Source of the DNA: Chersky-840 sp963811775 | GTDB taxonomy: Bacteria > Actinomycetota > Acidimicrobiia > Acidimicrobiales > UBA8190 | Assembly (NCBI GenBank): GCA_963811775.1 | Contig: CAWESO010000026.1 | Coordinates: forward strand, 1-64,000 | Direction: 5' to 3' | DNA: 64,000 nucleotides | Shown: positions 9,417 to 18,807 of the stretch, one piece after another | How the letters are laid out: each line of letters starts with the position of its first letter | How positions within the stretch are numbered: the stretch's first letter is position 1 | Program-made: the position numbers and the translations under genes | The notes under the pieces: generated by a model | Seen by the model: only the letters and a program-made list of their open reading frames with translations | Databases searched by the model: none | What the model was told of the DNA's origin: nothing

Positions 9417-10469
9417 ATGGACCTCCGCACCCTCGGTCGGACCGGCATGCGCGTGTCCCCGCTGTGCCTCGGCGCCATGATGTTCGGGGCGTGGGGAAAC
9501 CCCGACCACGACGACTGTGTTCGCATCATCCACGCCGCGCTCGACGCCGGCATCAACTTCGTCGACACCGCCGATGTGTACTCCGGGGGTGAGTCCGAGG
9601 AGATCGTGGCCAAGGCCTTGGCCGGTGGTCGCCGGGACAACGTGATCCTGGCCACCAAAGTGCACGCTCCCATGGGGGCGGACGCCAACATGACCGGCAA
9701 CTCGCGGCGCTGGATCATGCGCGAGGTGGAGTCGAGCCTGAAGCGGCTCCGGACCGACTGGATCGACCTGTACCAGATCCATCGCCCCGATCCGACCTGC
9801 GACATCGACGACACGCTGGGCGCCCTGTCGGATCTCGTGCACCAGGGGAAGGTGCGGGCCATCGGGTGCTCCACGTTCCCCGCCGACTTCATCGTCGAGG
9901 CGCACTGGGTGGCCGAACGACGCGGGCGCGAGCGCTTCGAGTGCGAGCAGCCGCCGTACTCGATCCTGGCCCGCGGTGTGGAGTCCTCGGTACTCGCCGC
10001 CTGCCAGCGCTACGGCATGGGGGTCATCGTGTGGAGCCCCCTCAACGGTGGGTGGCTCACGGGCCGCTACCGCAAGAACGAGCCCATGCCCGAAGGGGGC
10101 CGGGCCAGCCGCGTCCCCGACCGGTTCACGGCGTCACGTCCCGAGGTGAAGGCCAAGCTCGAGGCGGTGGAGTCCCTCGTAGACGTGGCCAACAAGGCCG
10201 AGGTCACCCTTCCGCACTTGGCCCTGGCCTTCGCCCTGACCCATCCCGCCGTGACGTCGGCCATCATCGGCCCCCGCACCATGGAGCACATGACCGGCAC
10301 CCTGGGCGCGCTCGAGGTCAGCCTGTCCGACGAGGTCCTGGACCGGATCGACGCCGTTGTGCCGCCGGGCACGACCGTCGACCCGTCCGACACGGGGTGG
10401 ACCCCGCCCCACGTGGCGGACGCCTGGCGTCGGCGTCGCCCCGTCGCCACCCGTGCCGGCACTCGCTGA
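9417..10469 (+). CDS. aldo/keto reductase
   Basis: NAD(P)H-dependent reductase of the AKR superfamily, about 350 residues, with a TIM-barrel fold. The N-terminus (LRTLGRTGMRVSPLCLGAMM) is typical. The catalytic Asp and Tyr are in FVDTADVYSGGESE, the catalytic Lys in ILATKVHAPMG and the His in WIDLYQIHRPDP. The C-terminal part has the cofactor-binding SAIIGPRTMEHM. The ATG at 9417 is preceded by GAAAGGA. It lies 70 bases upstream of the acyl-CoA ligase, in the same direction, and may share its transcript. The substrate is not predictable; similarity is to YajO/Tas-like reductases. Confidence 0.93.
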   Translation: MDLRTLGRTGMRVSPLCLGAMMFGAWGNPDHDDCVRIIHAALDAGINFVDTADVYSGGESEEIVAKALAGGRRDNVILATKVHAPMGADANMTGNSRRWIMREVESSLKRLRTDWIDLYQIHRPDPTCDIDDTLGALSDLVHQGKVRAIGCSTFPADFIVEAHWVAERRGRERFECEQPPYSILARGVESSVLAACQRYGMGVIVWSPLNGGWLTGRYRKNEPMPEGGRASRVPDRFTASRPEVKAKLEAVESLVDVANKAEVTLPHLALAFALTHPAVTSAIIGPRTMEHMTGTLGALEVSLSDEVLDRIDAVVPPGTTVDPSDTGWTPPHVADAWRRRRPVATRAGTR

Positions 10470-10539
10470 GCCACCCGTCGCCGAACCGATCCGCGCCGAA
10501 CCGATCCGCGCCGAACCCGACCGACCAGGAGACCCTGCT

Positions 10540-12338
10540 GTGCCCGAGACCCCCACGCTGTCGATCGAGGAGGCCACGGCGGCCATCACCGCCCCCGGGC
10601 AGATGTTCGAAATGGAGGAGGTCGACATCCGGGGGGTGCCCACCCGGGTGTGGAAGAACTGCCCGGCCAGCCTGCGGGTGGTCCTCGAGCTCTCCCGGGG
10701 GCACGGCGACACGGACTATCTCGTCTACGAGGACGAGCGCACCACCTACGAGGAGCACTTCCGCATCGCGGCATCGATCGCCCACGGGCTGCACGACCGC
10801 TTCGGCGTCGAGCGCGGCGACCGCGTCGCCATCGCCATGCGCAACCTCCCGGAGTGGGCCATGGCCTTCTGGGGAGCGGCCGCGGCCGGCGGCGTGGTCG
10901 TCCCGTTGAACGCGTGGTGGACGAGCCCCGAGCTGCACTACGGGCTGTCGGACTCGGGCACGACGGTCGCCTTCGTCGACGCCGCCCGGCTCGAACGCCT
11001 GGCGCCACATCTGGCCGAGCTCCCCGACCTGCAGGCGGTCGTGGTCACCCACGAGGACCGCGTGGACGAGCCGGTGCTTCCGGGCAGCGCCGTCCCGGTC
11101 GTGTCGTTCGCCGAGCTCGTCGGCTCCCCGGACCCGGCGATCGCCCTGCCCAACGTCGTCATCGAGCCCGACGACGACGCGACGATCTTCTACACCTCGG
11201 GCACGACCGGGAAGCCCAAGGGGGCGGTGGGCACGCACCGCAACATGGGCACCAACCTCATGAGCCTGTTCTTCCTCAACACCCGGGCCGGGCTGCGGGC
11301 GCCGAAGCAGACGGCGCCCGGTGACGACGAGCCGGGCCGGCCCGGCGCGCACCTCCTGTCGGTGCCGCTCTTCCACGCCACGGGATGCCATTCGATCCTG
11401 GTGGCCAACGACCGCGGCGGGCAACAAGCTCGTGATGATGCACCACTGGGATCCCGAGCGCGCCCTGGAGCTCATCGAGCGCGAGCGCATCGTGACCTTC
11501 GGCGGGGTCCCGGCCATGGTGATGCAGGTCATCGACTCCCCCGCGTTCGCGACGCGCGACACGTCATCGGTGCGGGGCGTGGCCTACGGCGGCGCCCCCG
11601 CACCGCCCGACCTCGTGCGCCGCATTAAGGAGCACTTCCCCGTCGAGCGCGCCCTCCAACGGCTACGGGCTGACCGAGACGTCCTCGGTCACCACGATGA
11701 ACAGCGGCGACGACTACGTCCGCAAGCCCGACAGCGTCGGGCCCCCCGTACCGGTGTGCGACGTCGCCATCGTGCCCGACGGCTTCGACGGCGAGGAGCC
11801 CCCCGCCGATCGTCCTGTCGGTCCCGACGTCACCGGTGAGCTGTGGATCAAGGGGCCCAACGTCGTGAGCGGCTACCACAACAAGCCCGAGGCCACCGCG
11901 GCCACCTTCACCCGGGGTTGGCTGCATTCGGGGGACATCGCCCGCATCGACGAGGACGGCTTCGTGTACATCGTGGACCGGGCCAAGGACATGGTGATCC
12001 GCGGCGGCGAGAACGTGTACTCGGTCGAGGTCGAGGCGGCGTTGTTCGAGCATCCCGCCGTGGCCGACGCCGCCGTGATCGGTGTCCCCCACGACGTCCT
12101 GGGCGAGGAGGTCGGCGCGGCCGTGGTCCTGCGCCCGGGGGCCAAGGTCACCGCCGAGGAGCTGTCCCGCCACGTCCGGGAACGACTGGCAGGCTTCAAG
12201 GTGCCCACCCACATCTGGTTCCGCTCCGCGTCCCTACCCCGCAACCCCCAGGGCAAGGTGCTCAAGCGCGAGCTGCGCGACGCGCTGGTGGGGCCCGACG
12301 CGGCCGCCCCCGGAGCAACGTCGAAGGAGACGACCTGA
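10540..12338 (+). pseudogene. fatty-acyl-CoA ligase (AMP-dependent synthetase, FadD-like), two frameshifts
   Basis: Activates a carboxylic acid to its acyl-CoA through an acyl-AMP intermediate. The start is a GTG at 10540 after AGGAGA. The order of motifs is normal: P-loop YTSGTTGKPKG, adenine motif GYGLTETSS, GWLHSGDIARIDEDGF, hinge RAKDMVIRGGENVYS and the C-terminal catalytic Lys in GKVLKREL. The frame changes near 11410 and again near 11645. Both look like one inserted base, and removing them gives 598 residues, a normal length. Either the gene is freshly broken or the assembly carries two indels; the conserved motifs on all three segments favour the latter. The SDR follows after one base. 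Confidence 0.85.
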
Positions 12339-12339
12339 C

Positions 12340-13138
12340 ATGAGCCTGCTCGCCGGAGGGCGCGCCGTCGTGACCGGAGGCGGGTCGGGCATCGGCCGGG
12401 CCACCTGCCACCGCCTGGCCGCGGCGGGGGCGGCCGTCGCCGTCCTCGACATCGACGGTGACAGCGCCAAGGACACCGCGGCGGAGGTCTCGGGCCTCGC
12501 CGTGGCGGTGGACGTCACCGACGCCGAGGCCCTGCGCCAGGCCGTCGACGACGCCGCCGCGCAGCTCGGTGGTCTGTCGATCCTGGTCAACAACGCGGGC
12601 GGGAGCACCATGGTGGGCCTGGCCGACTGGGACCCCGACGAGTGGGACCGCATTGTGCGCCTCAACCTGACGGGGGTGTTCAACGGCATGCGCGCCGGCG
12701 TGCCGCACCTCCTCGCCGCCGGCGGCGGGGCGGTGGTGAACACGGCGTCGATCAGCGCCACGAGGCCCTCGGCGGGTGAGACCCCGTACTCCGCGGCGAA
12801 GGCCGGGGTCATCGCCCTCACCGCGTCGGCGGCGCTCGAGTACGGGCCCGTCATCCGGGTCAACGCCGTGGCCCCGGGCATGATCCGCACCAACCTGACG
12901 CGCCCCCTGCTCGAGATCGTGCCCGATGCCGACGCGCACTATCGCGCGCATGACCCCGGCGGCGCGCGTGGGCGAGCCCGAGGACGTGGCCGACGTCGCG
13001 CTGTTCCTGTGCTCGGACCTGGCCCGCTTCATCACGGGACAGACGCTCGTAGTGGACGGCGGCATGACCCTGCACGGTGCGGGGGTCGACGGCCTCTTCG
13101 ACCGGTTCTTCCGGGGCGGGCACCCCCATCAGCGGTGA
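12340..13138 (+). CDS. short-chain dehydrogenase/reductase (one frameshift near the end)
   Basis: NAD(P)-dependent SDR. The Rossmann motif TGGGSGIG is near residue 11, the NNAG motif is in LVNNAGGS, and catalytic Ser and Tyr-Lys are in NTASIS and PYSAAKAG. The ATG at 12340 lies one base after the ligase stop and is preceded by GAAGGAG, so the two are co-translated. Around 12935-12950 the frame moves by one base into the C-terminal stretch RVGEPEDVADVALFLCSD and TGQTLVVDGGM, which is typical of the family end. Correcting one inserted base gives 265 residues. Pairing with an acyl-CoA ligase suggests beta-oxidation-like or steroid/terpene acid metabolism, which is inference. Confidence 0.85.
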
Positions 13139-13192
13139 GCTGACCGCGATGACCGCCGACCGCGCCCCCCTCGCCCCGCGGGCGCACCCCGG

Positions 13193-14146
13193 ATGCACCC
13201 CGTCGTGATCGAAGCGCGAGGCCTGACCAAGCATTACGGCGCGACGGTGGCGGTCGACCACCTCTCCTTCGACGTCCGGCCCGGACAGGTCACGGGCTTT
13301 CTCGGCCCCAACGGGTCGGGGAAGTCGACCACCATGCGCATGGTCATGGGCCTCGACCACCCCGACGGCGGGAGCGTCACCGTCGACGGACGGCGCTACC
13401 ACGACCTGCCGTGGCCCCTGCGGGAGGTCGGGGGGCTCTTGGAGTCCAAAGCGGTGCACCCCGGGCGCAGCGCGTACCACCACCTGTGGGCCCTGGCCCA
13501 GACCAACGACATCGCCGCGACACGCGTCGACGAGCTGCTCGAGCTGGTGGGCTTGTCCGGGGTGGCGCGCAAGCGGGCCGGGAAGTTCTCTCTCGGCATG
13601 ACCCAGCGGCTCGGCATCGCCGCGGCGCTGCTCGGTGACCCCGGGGTGCTCCTCTTCGACGAGCCCATCAACGGCCTCGACCCCGAGGGCATCTTGTGGG
13701 TGCGGACGTTGCTCAAGCGCCTGGCGGCCGAGGGGCGCGCCGTGTTCGTCTCGAGCCACCTCATGAGCGAGATGGCGCTCACCGCCGACCACCTCGTGGT
13801 CATCGGCCGGGGCAAGCTCATCGCCGATCAGCCCGTGGCCGACTTCGTGGGCCAGAGCTCCCGGCCCTCGGTGCGGGTGCGGACCCCGGCGCCCGAGCGG
13901 CTCACCCCCGCCCTCACCGCGGCGGGGGCACAGGTCCACACCGAGCCCGACGGCGCCTTCGTGGTCGAGGGGCTCGACGCCCCGGCCATCGGGGACCTGG
14001 CCGCACGCCTCGGGGTAGCCCTGCACGAGCTGGCCCCGCACTCGGCCTCGCTCGAAGAAGCGTTCATGGCGCTCACCCACGAAAGCGTCGAATTCCGGGC
14101 CGAGGACAGCGCGGCCCCGACCCCGGCGGCCGAGGGGCAGAGCTGA
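13193..14146 (+). CDS. ABC transporter ATP-binding protein (ABC-2 type)
   Basis: ATPase that powers the membrane protein encoded next to it. Residues 1-220 form the nucleotide-binding domain, with Walker A GPNGSGKST, signature FSLGMTQRL (a variant of LSGGQ), Walker B LLFDEPINGLD and the switch His in SSHLMSEM. The C-terminal about 90 residues match the extension seen in drug- and antibiotic-efflux ABC-2 ATPases. The stop shares its last base with the permease ATG (TGATG at 14144), so the two are coupled. The transported molecule is unknown. Confidence 0.93.
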   Translation: MHPVVIEARGLTKHYGATVAVDHLSFDVRPGQVTGFLGPNGSGKSTTMRMVMGLDHPDGGSVTVDGRRYHDLPWPLREVGGLLESKAVHPGRSAYHHLWALAQTNDIAATRVDELLELVGLSGVARKRAGKFSLGMTQRLGIAAALLGDPGVLLFDEPINGLDPEGILWVRTLLKRLAAEGRAVFVSSHLMSEMALTADHLVVIGRGKLIADQPVADFVGQSSRPSVRVRTPAPERLTPALTAAGAQVHTEPDGAFVVEGLDAPAIGDLAARLGVALHELAPHSASLEEAFMALTHESVEFRAEDSAAPTPAAEGQS

Positions 14147-14982
14147 TGGTCAGCGCCAACCCGGCGTGGCAGGCGCTGCCCCGAGGCCACTACCGCTTCT
14201 CCGCTGTGATGCGGGCCGAGTGGACCAAGCTGCGCACGGTGCGTTCCACGGCGTGGTGCGTGCTCGCCACGATCGTCGCCGCCCTCGGCGTCGGGATCCT
14301 CGCCGCCTCCTCCCAGGCGTCACAGTGGCGAAACGGGGGGATCGTCGACCGGGCGTTGTTCGACCCCACCAGCGTGAGCCTCACGGGCCTGCTCTTCGGG
14401 CAGCTCGCCATGGGCGTGCTCGGAGGGCTCACCGTGAGCGCCGAGTACGGGTCGGGGAGCATCCGAGCCACCTTCGCGGCGGTGCCGCGTCGACCGGTGG
14501 TCCTGGCCGCCAAGGCGGTGGTGTTCGGCGCCCTCGCCTTCGTCGTGTGCGAGTCGGTGTCCTTCGCGTCGTTCTTCGTGGGGCAGGCCATCTTGTCGGG
14601 GTCGGCCCCGACGGCCACCTTGGCCCAGCACGAGGTGCTGCGGGCGGTGATCGGGGGCGGACTCTTCCTGAGCGTGCTCGGGCTCTTCGCGCTCGGCCTC
14701 GCCGCGATCATCCGCCACACCGCCGGGGCCATCACCACTTTCGTGGCCATCTTGTTGATCCTGCCCCTAGTGGTCTCGGCCTTCCCGGCCAAGATCGGGT
14801 GGCCGATCGGCCGCTACCTGCCCGCCACCATCGGTTCGGCCATGACGAGCGTGACGACCCTGGGCGCGCACGACTCGTTCCTGCCCGCCTTCCCGTTCTG
14901 GCACGGCTTCGCGCTCCTGTGCGCCTACGCGGTGGGCGCCAACGTGCTCGGCGGTGCCCTCATGGTGCGGCGCGACCCCTGA
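14146..14982 (+). CDS. ABC-2 type permease
   Basis: Membrane partner of the preceding ATPase, 278 residues. After a basic N-terminus with the family-typical RAEWTKLRTVRSTAW come about six hydrophobic segments: CVLATIVAALGVGILAA, LLFGQLAMGVLGGLTV followed by SAEYGSGSIRATFAAVPRR as in YhaP/ABC-2 subunits, AFVVCESVSFASFFVGQ, a segment at GLFLSVLGLFALGLAAI, TTFVAILLILPLVVSAF, and the last near the C-terminus. The start ATG overlaps the ATPase stop. Efflux or antibiotic self-protection is possible, but no target can be read from sequence. Confidence 0.9.
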   Translation: MVSANPAWQALPRGHYRFSAVMRAEWTKLRTVRSTAWCVLATIVAALGVGILAASSQASQWRNGGIVDRALFDPTSVSLTGLLFGQLAMGVLGGLTVSAEYGSGSIRATFAAVPRRPVVLAAKAVVFGALAFVVCESVSFASFFVGQAILSGSAPTATLAQHEVLRAVIGGGLFLSVLGLFALGLAAIIRHTAGAITTFVAILLILPLVVSAFPAKIGWPIGRYLPATIGSAMTSVTTLGAHDSFLPAFPFWHGFALLCAYAVGANVLGGALMVRRDP

Positions 14983-14993
14983 GCGGGCGGCTC

Positions 14994-15033
14994 GGTCCGG
15001 GAACCGGGCCGGGCCGGGCCGGGCCGGGCCGGG
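14994..15033. terminator. GC hairpin plus GGGCC tandem repeat between convergent genes
   Basis: GGTCCGG-gaa-CCGGGCC (14994-15010) forms a 7-bp hairpin and runs directly into five GGGCC units (15006-15030). It lies between the permease stop and the stop of the convergent regulator. No T-run is present; a bidirectional stop signal is plausible but unproven. Confidence 0.4.
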
Positions 15034-15723
15034 TTACAGCAGCCGGCGCTCCGACGCCCACCGGGTGAGCTGGTGGCGGCTCGACAACTGCAGCTTGCGC
15101 AGCACGGCCGAGACGTGGCTCTCCACCGTCTTGACCGAGATGGACAACTCGCGCGCCACCTCCTTGTAGGCGTACCCCCGGGCGATGAGGCGCAGGACCT
15201 CGCGCTCGCGCGGCGTGAGCTGGTCGAGCTCGGGGTCGAACGAGGGGATTGCCCCGCCCGCGGTGCCGGGATCGGCGGCGAAGGCGTCGAGGACGAACCC
15301 CGCCAGGCGAGGTGAGAACACGGCGTCGCCATCGGCCACGCGCTCGACGGCGTCGGTGAGCTCGGGGCCCGAGATCGTCTTCGTGACATAGCCGCGCGCC
15401 CCGGCGCGGATGACCCCGATGACGTCCTCGGCCGCGTCCGACACGGACAGGGCGAGGAAGCGCACCTCCGGATGGGTGCGCCCGATGGCCTCGATCACCG
15501 CCTGGCCACCCCCGTCGGGCATGTGCACGTCGACGAGCACGACGTCGGGGACGCGCTCCGCGATGAGCTCGATCGCAGCTCCGACCTCGTCGGCGTCCCC
15601 GACCACCTCCACGGCGTCACCGAGCTCGGCTCGCACTCCGGTCAGGAAGAGATGATGGTCGTCGACGAGGAACACGCGCACCTTCGTGGCGCGTGGCGAC
15701 TGCGGATCCCTACTGTCCTTCAC
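15034..15723 (-). CDS. LuxR/NarL-family response regulator
   Basis: Transcription factor of a two-component system, 229 residues. The receiver domain (about residues 15-130) has the acidic pair VDDHH, the phospho-acceptor Asp in VVLVDVHMPDGG and the conserved Lys in GYVTKTIS. The C-terminal LuxR HTH reads LTPREREVLRLIARGY and VARELSISVKTVESHVSAVL. Its start overlaps the end of the upstream kinase gene by 14 bases, so the two are coupled and almost surely a cognate pair. Likely targets include the divergent PspC gene beyond the kinase. Confidence 0.95.
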   Translation of the reverse strand: MKDSRDPQSPRATKVRVFLVDDHHLFLTGVRAELGDAVEVVGDADEVGAAIELIAERVPDVVLVDVHMPDGGGQAVIEAIGRTHPEVRFLALSVSDAAEDVIGVIRAGARGYVTKTISGPELTDAVERVADGDAVFSPRLAGFVLDAFAADPGTAGGAIPSFDPELDQLTPREREVLRLIARGYAYKEVARELSISVKTVESHVSAVLRKLQLSSRHQLTRWASERRLL

Positions 15724-17365
15724 GACCTGCTCCTGTCCTGGGCATGACCAGCTCGACCTCGGTCCCCTGTCCCGGCGCGCTCCGGATGACCGCCGTCCCT
15801 CCGTGGCGGGACATGCGGGCCCGGATGGACTCGGCGATGCCCTGGCGGTCGGGGTCGACCACCTCGGGGTCGAAGCCCCGGCCCCGGTCGCGCACGAACA
15901 CCGACACCTGCGCCGCCTCGACCTCCACGAAGAACGACACGCTGGGCGCCCCCGACCACTTGGCCGCGTTCACCGTGGCCTCGCGCCCCGCCGCCAGCAG
16001 CGCCCGCAGCTCGGGGGTCAGCTCGCAGTCGCCCACCGTCACCGAGTCCACCGCCACCCGGTGACTGGCCTCCACATCCCCTTCGATCACCGACACCGCC
16101 TGCGACACCGTCGACACCTCGCTCTTGAACGAGCCCGGGGACCGTCCTTCGAAGAGCCAGGCCCGCAGCTCGCGCTCTTGGGCCCGGGCCAGACGGGTCA
16201 CCTCACCCTGGTCCCCGGCGGCGCGCTGGATGAGGGCCAGGGTCTGGAGGACCGAGTCGTGCACGGTGGCCGCCATGTTGGCCCGCTCCTCGTTGCGGAC
16301 CCGCTCGCGCCGCTCCACCGCCAGGTCACGGGCGATGCGCAACCACCACGGCCCGAACACGACCAGGACGCCCACGATGACGACGTTGATGGCGATGACG
16401 GACCTGACGGTGGCCACCACCGTCGTATGGCGCGACGCCACCAGCGAACCGAGGCCGAGGGCCACGATGACCCCGCCCACCGCGATGCGCGCCACCAGGG
16501 CGCGCCGGGAACGGCGGGACGGTGTCCCGATGAGCGGCGCCCGGCCCATGAGCTCGGCCAGGTGGGCCCGTTCCTCGTCGTCCGCGCCGCGCCACACGAC
16601 GACGAGACCACCGACGGCCACCGACACCGGCCACACCAGGTTGACGGCGAAGCCCAGGCCGATGGCGCCGAGCACGAGGAGGACCACACCCAGGCCGGTG
16701 ACGTATGCCAGGGCCACGCCCAGGGTCCGTCGGTCCGACAGCCCCCGCCGCCCGATCGGCACCGTCGTCCCCTCCGCGGGGATCACGAGCCACGCCACGA
16801 CGTAGACCGCCAGCCCCGTCCCCGCGCCCACGGCGAACACGATGAAGGCGAACCGGATCAGGTTGGCGTCGATGCCGAACCGGGCCGAGAGCCCTCCCGC
16901 CACGCCCCCGCCCATGCGGTCGGTCCGACTGCGGCGCAGCGGGCCGTGGACCCTCGGGGCGCGCCACCACGCCCGGTGGTGCCGGCGCGCAGTGGCGTCC
17001 ACCGGCGCACGGACGGCCGGGGCCAGCGCCGGGGGGGGTGGGGGCGGCACCGACGAGGCGGGGGGCGGCGGGGCGCCCGGCCCCGGCGCCGCAGACCCCT
17101 CGGGTGGTCGCGCCGGACGAGGCGGCCCGGGTGGGGATGGGCTCGGCGGAGGCGGCGCCGGGCTGGCCGCGTCGGGGCTGGCCGCGTCCGGGCGGGCCGG
17201 CGCGGACGTCGAGGTCACCGGGGCCGGGTGCGCCGGGGTGGGGAGGGAGGGGTCGACCGGTTCGCCGTGTTCGGGGATGACTCGATGATCCCATGCGTGC
17301 ACCCCCTCGACCACGGGGGGGGACCCTGACCCGCGGGCGGTGCTCGGGGTATTCCTCGGGGTCAT
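15710..17365 (-). CDS. PspC-domain sensor histidine kinase (NarL/DesK-type)
   Basis: Membrane sensor kinase, 551 residues from the first in-frame start at 17365; that start lacks a good ribosome site, so a later GTG may be used. The N-terminal about 120 residues are Pro/Ala-rich and probably disordered. A PspC domain follows at about 145-205 (DRMGGGVAGGLSARFGID, then a hydrophobic helix ending in WLVIPAEG). Further hydrophobic segments come next, then a HisKA_3 dimerisation helix with the phospho-His in MAATVHDSVLQTL. The ATPase domain has N-box REATVNAAKWSG and G-box DRGRGFDPEV. It is followed with overlap by its response regulator. PspC sensing suggests response to envelope or membrane stress. 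Confidence 0.92.
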   Translation of the reverse strand: MTPRNTPSTARGSGSPPVVEGVHAWDHRVIPEHGEPVDPSLPTPAHPAPVTSTSAPARPDAASPDAASPAPPPPSPSPPGPPRPARPPEGSAAPGPGAPPPPASSVPPPPPPALAPAVRAPVDATARRHHRAWWRAPRVHGPLRRSRTDRMGGGVAGGLSARFGIDANLIRFAFIVFAVGAGTGLAVYVVAWLVIPAEGTTVPIGRRGLSDRRTLGVALAYVTGLGVVLLVLGAIGLGFAVNLVWPVSVAVGGLVVVWRGADDEERAHLAELMGRAPLIGTPSRRSRRALVARIAVGGVIVALGLGSLVASRHTTVVATVRSVIAINVVIVGVLVVFGPWWLRIARDLAVERRERVRNEERANMAATVHDSVLQTLALIQRAAGDQGEVTRLARAQERELRAWLFEGRSPGSFKSEVSTVSQAVSVIEGDVEASHRVAVDSVTVGDCELTPELRALLAAGREATVNAAKWSGAPSVSFFVEVEAAQVSVFVRDRGRGFDPEVVDPDRQGIAESIRARMSRHGGTAVIRSAPGQGTEVELVMPRTGAGREGQ

Positions 17366-17367
17366 TC

Positions 17368-17395
17368 CCGATTCCCCGGTGAGACCGATTCCCCG
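17368..17395. promoter_or_regulatory. direct repeat in the divergent kinase/PspC intergenic region
   Basis: CCGATTCCCCG occurs at 17368-17378 and again at 17385-17395, a 17-base step. Both copies lie in the 41-base gap between the divergent starts of the kinase (17365) and the second PspC gene (17407). Such spacing suits a dimeric regulator, so this is a candidate operator for the adjacent LuxR-type regulator. That assignment is inference. Confidence 0.4.
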
Positions 17396-17406
17396 ATGAT
17401 CGGGGC

Positions 17407-18663
17407 ATGGAAGACATCGCAGCGGACCAGCCCAGCGACGAGCACGTTGCCCGACCCGACGACGAGCCGGTCGACGCGCCGGTCGACGCGCCGGTCGACG
17501 CGCCCACCGACGAGCTCACAGACCGGCCCCCGCACGCGTCCACCGACGAGGGCGCGGGCCCGACCGAAGGGCACGTGCCGCCCGAGATCCTCGCCGAGGG
17601 CCCACCCCCTCCCCCCGATCCCCCCGACGCGGCGCCCGGAGGGTCCCAAGGACCACCTCCGCCCCCCGGTCCTCCTGGGCCGCCGCCCGGGGGCTGGGAC
17701 CCGCCGGGGCCTTTCCCCCCCGCAGCCGACGGCCGCCGGTCCCTGCGCCGCCCGGTGCAGCACCGCATGCTGGGCGGTGTCGCCGCCGGCCTGGCCGACT
17801 ACCTCGACATCGACCCCCTCCTCGTCCGGATCGGCTTCGTGGTCCTGGCGTTCATCGGCGGTTCGGGTCTCCTGCTCTACGGGGCTGGCTGGCTCCTCAT
17901 CCCGGCCGACGACACGGGTCGGGCCGTGGTCCAGGACTTCGTGGAGCGCCAGCCCCGCCGCCGCAGCCTCGTGGCCATCGTGCTCGGCGTCGTCATCGCC
18001 GTCATCGCCCTGTCCAACCTGTTCTCGAGCGGCCCGTGGCGGCCGCGCTGGGACGGCGGGATCGGCGGCGGGGGGTTCTTCTTCGGGCTCGGCGCCCTGG
18101 CGCTGGCGGCGGTGCTGCTCGTGACGAGCGGCCGCCGGGGCGGCTCGCCGCTGCGGTGGATGCTGCTCACCACGTTCGTGGCGGTCCTGGCCGTGGCCGT
18201 CGTCGCCATCGCCACGGTCTTCTCCGTCGAGGCCCTGAGCGGCGTGCCGCTGCGCGGCGGCGTGGGCAACACTCAGTGGCGCCCGACGAGCGCCGCCCAG
18301 GTCCTCCCGCGCTACCGGCTGGCCATCGGCAACATGCGCGTCGACCTGAGCGAGGTGGCCTTCAAGCCCGGCACCACCGACGTCACCGCCACCGTCGGCA
18401 TCGGGAGCCTCACCGTCGATGTCCCCACCGGGCCCACCGTGAGCGTTAGCGCGCACTCCGGCCTCGGGGACGTGCAGGTGTTCGGGCAGGGCAACGGCGG
18501 GTTCTCGACCGACCGGATCGTGCGGTCGACGGGGGTTCCGGGCGCCGCCACCGTGCAGCCCGACCGCTCGCGCCCGACGTCGACGGGTGCCGGCCGGCCC
18601 CACATCGTGATCGACGCCCAGGCCGGCGTGGGCGAGGTCCAGGTCGTCCGGGTCTCGCCCTGA
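17407..18663 (+). CDS. PspC-domain membrane protein
   Basis: 418 residues. The N-terminus is acidic then Pro/Gly-rich (about 1-110) and includes a short PVDA repeat. A PspC domain follows at about 115-175 (HRMLGGVAAGLADYLDID, hydrophobic helix, WLLIPADD). Three more hydrophobic segments span about 185-280. The C-terminal part (about 300-418) is soluble and rich in beta structure (LTVDVPTGPTVSVSAHS), resembling the cell-surface domain that often follows PspC in actinobacteria. Divergent from the PspC kinase, it is probably part of the same envelope-stress module, as a regulator of the kinase or its output. Confidence 0.85.
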   Translation: MEDIAADQPSDEHVARPDDEPVDAPVDAPVDAPTDELTDRPPHASTDEGAGPTEGHVPPEILAEGPPPPPDPPDAAPGGSQGPPPPPGPPGPPPGGWDPPGPFPPAADGRRSLRRPVQHRMLGGVAAGLADYLDIDPLLVRIGFVVLAFIGGSGLLLYGAGWLLIPADDTGRAVVQDFVERQPRRRSLVAIVLGVVIAVIALSNLFSSGPWRPRWDGGIGGGGFFFGLGALALAAVLLVTSGRRGGSPLRWMLLTTFVAVLAVAVVAIATVFSVEALSGVPLRGGVGNTQWRPTSAAQVLPRYRLAIGNMRVDLSEVAFKPGTTDVTATVGIGSLTVDVPTGPTVSVSAHSGLGDVQVFGQGNGGFSTDRIVRSTGVPGAATVQPDRSRPTSTGAGRPHIVIDAQAGVGEVQVVRVSP

Positions 18664-18723
18664 CCACCTCTACCGGAAACCGCGCCCCGGCTTCTGGGCG
18701 GCACCACCGGTCCCCCCGGACGC

Positions 18724-18754
18724 GTCGAGGCCGGCCCCTCGGGCCGGACTCGAC
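18724..18754. terminator. long hairpin between convergent genes
   Basis: GTCGAG-g-CCGGCCC / ctc / GGGCCGG-a-CTCGAC forms a 13-bp stem with one mismatch and a 3-base loop. It sits between the PspC gene stop (18663) and the peroxiredoxin stop (18808), so it probably ends transcription from both sides. The rest of this 144-base gap shows nothing else. Confidence 0.6.
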
Positions 18755-18807
18755 GGGACGGACGGTAGCGGCGTGAGCCCGCGCCCGGACGGGGGCGGGC
18801 GGCCCGC

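Noticed and set aside
10357..10539. Upstream start of the acyl-CoA ligase inside the aldo/keto reductase gene
   Set aside because: No homology upstream of the GTG at 10540, which has its own AGGAGA site.
15006..15030. Riboswitch or functional structured RNA
   Set aside because: Simple GGGCC repeats between convergent genes; a hairpin is present but no conserved RNA architecture.
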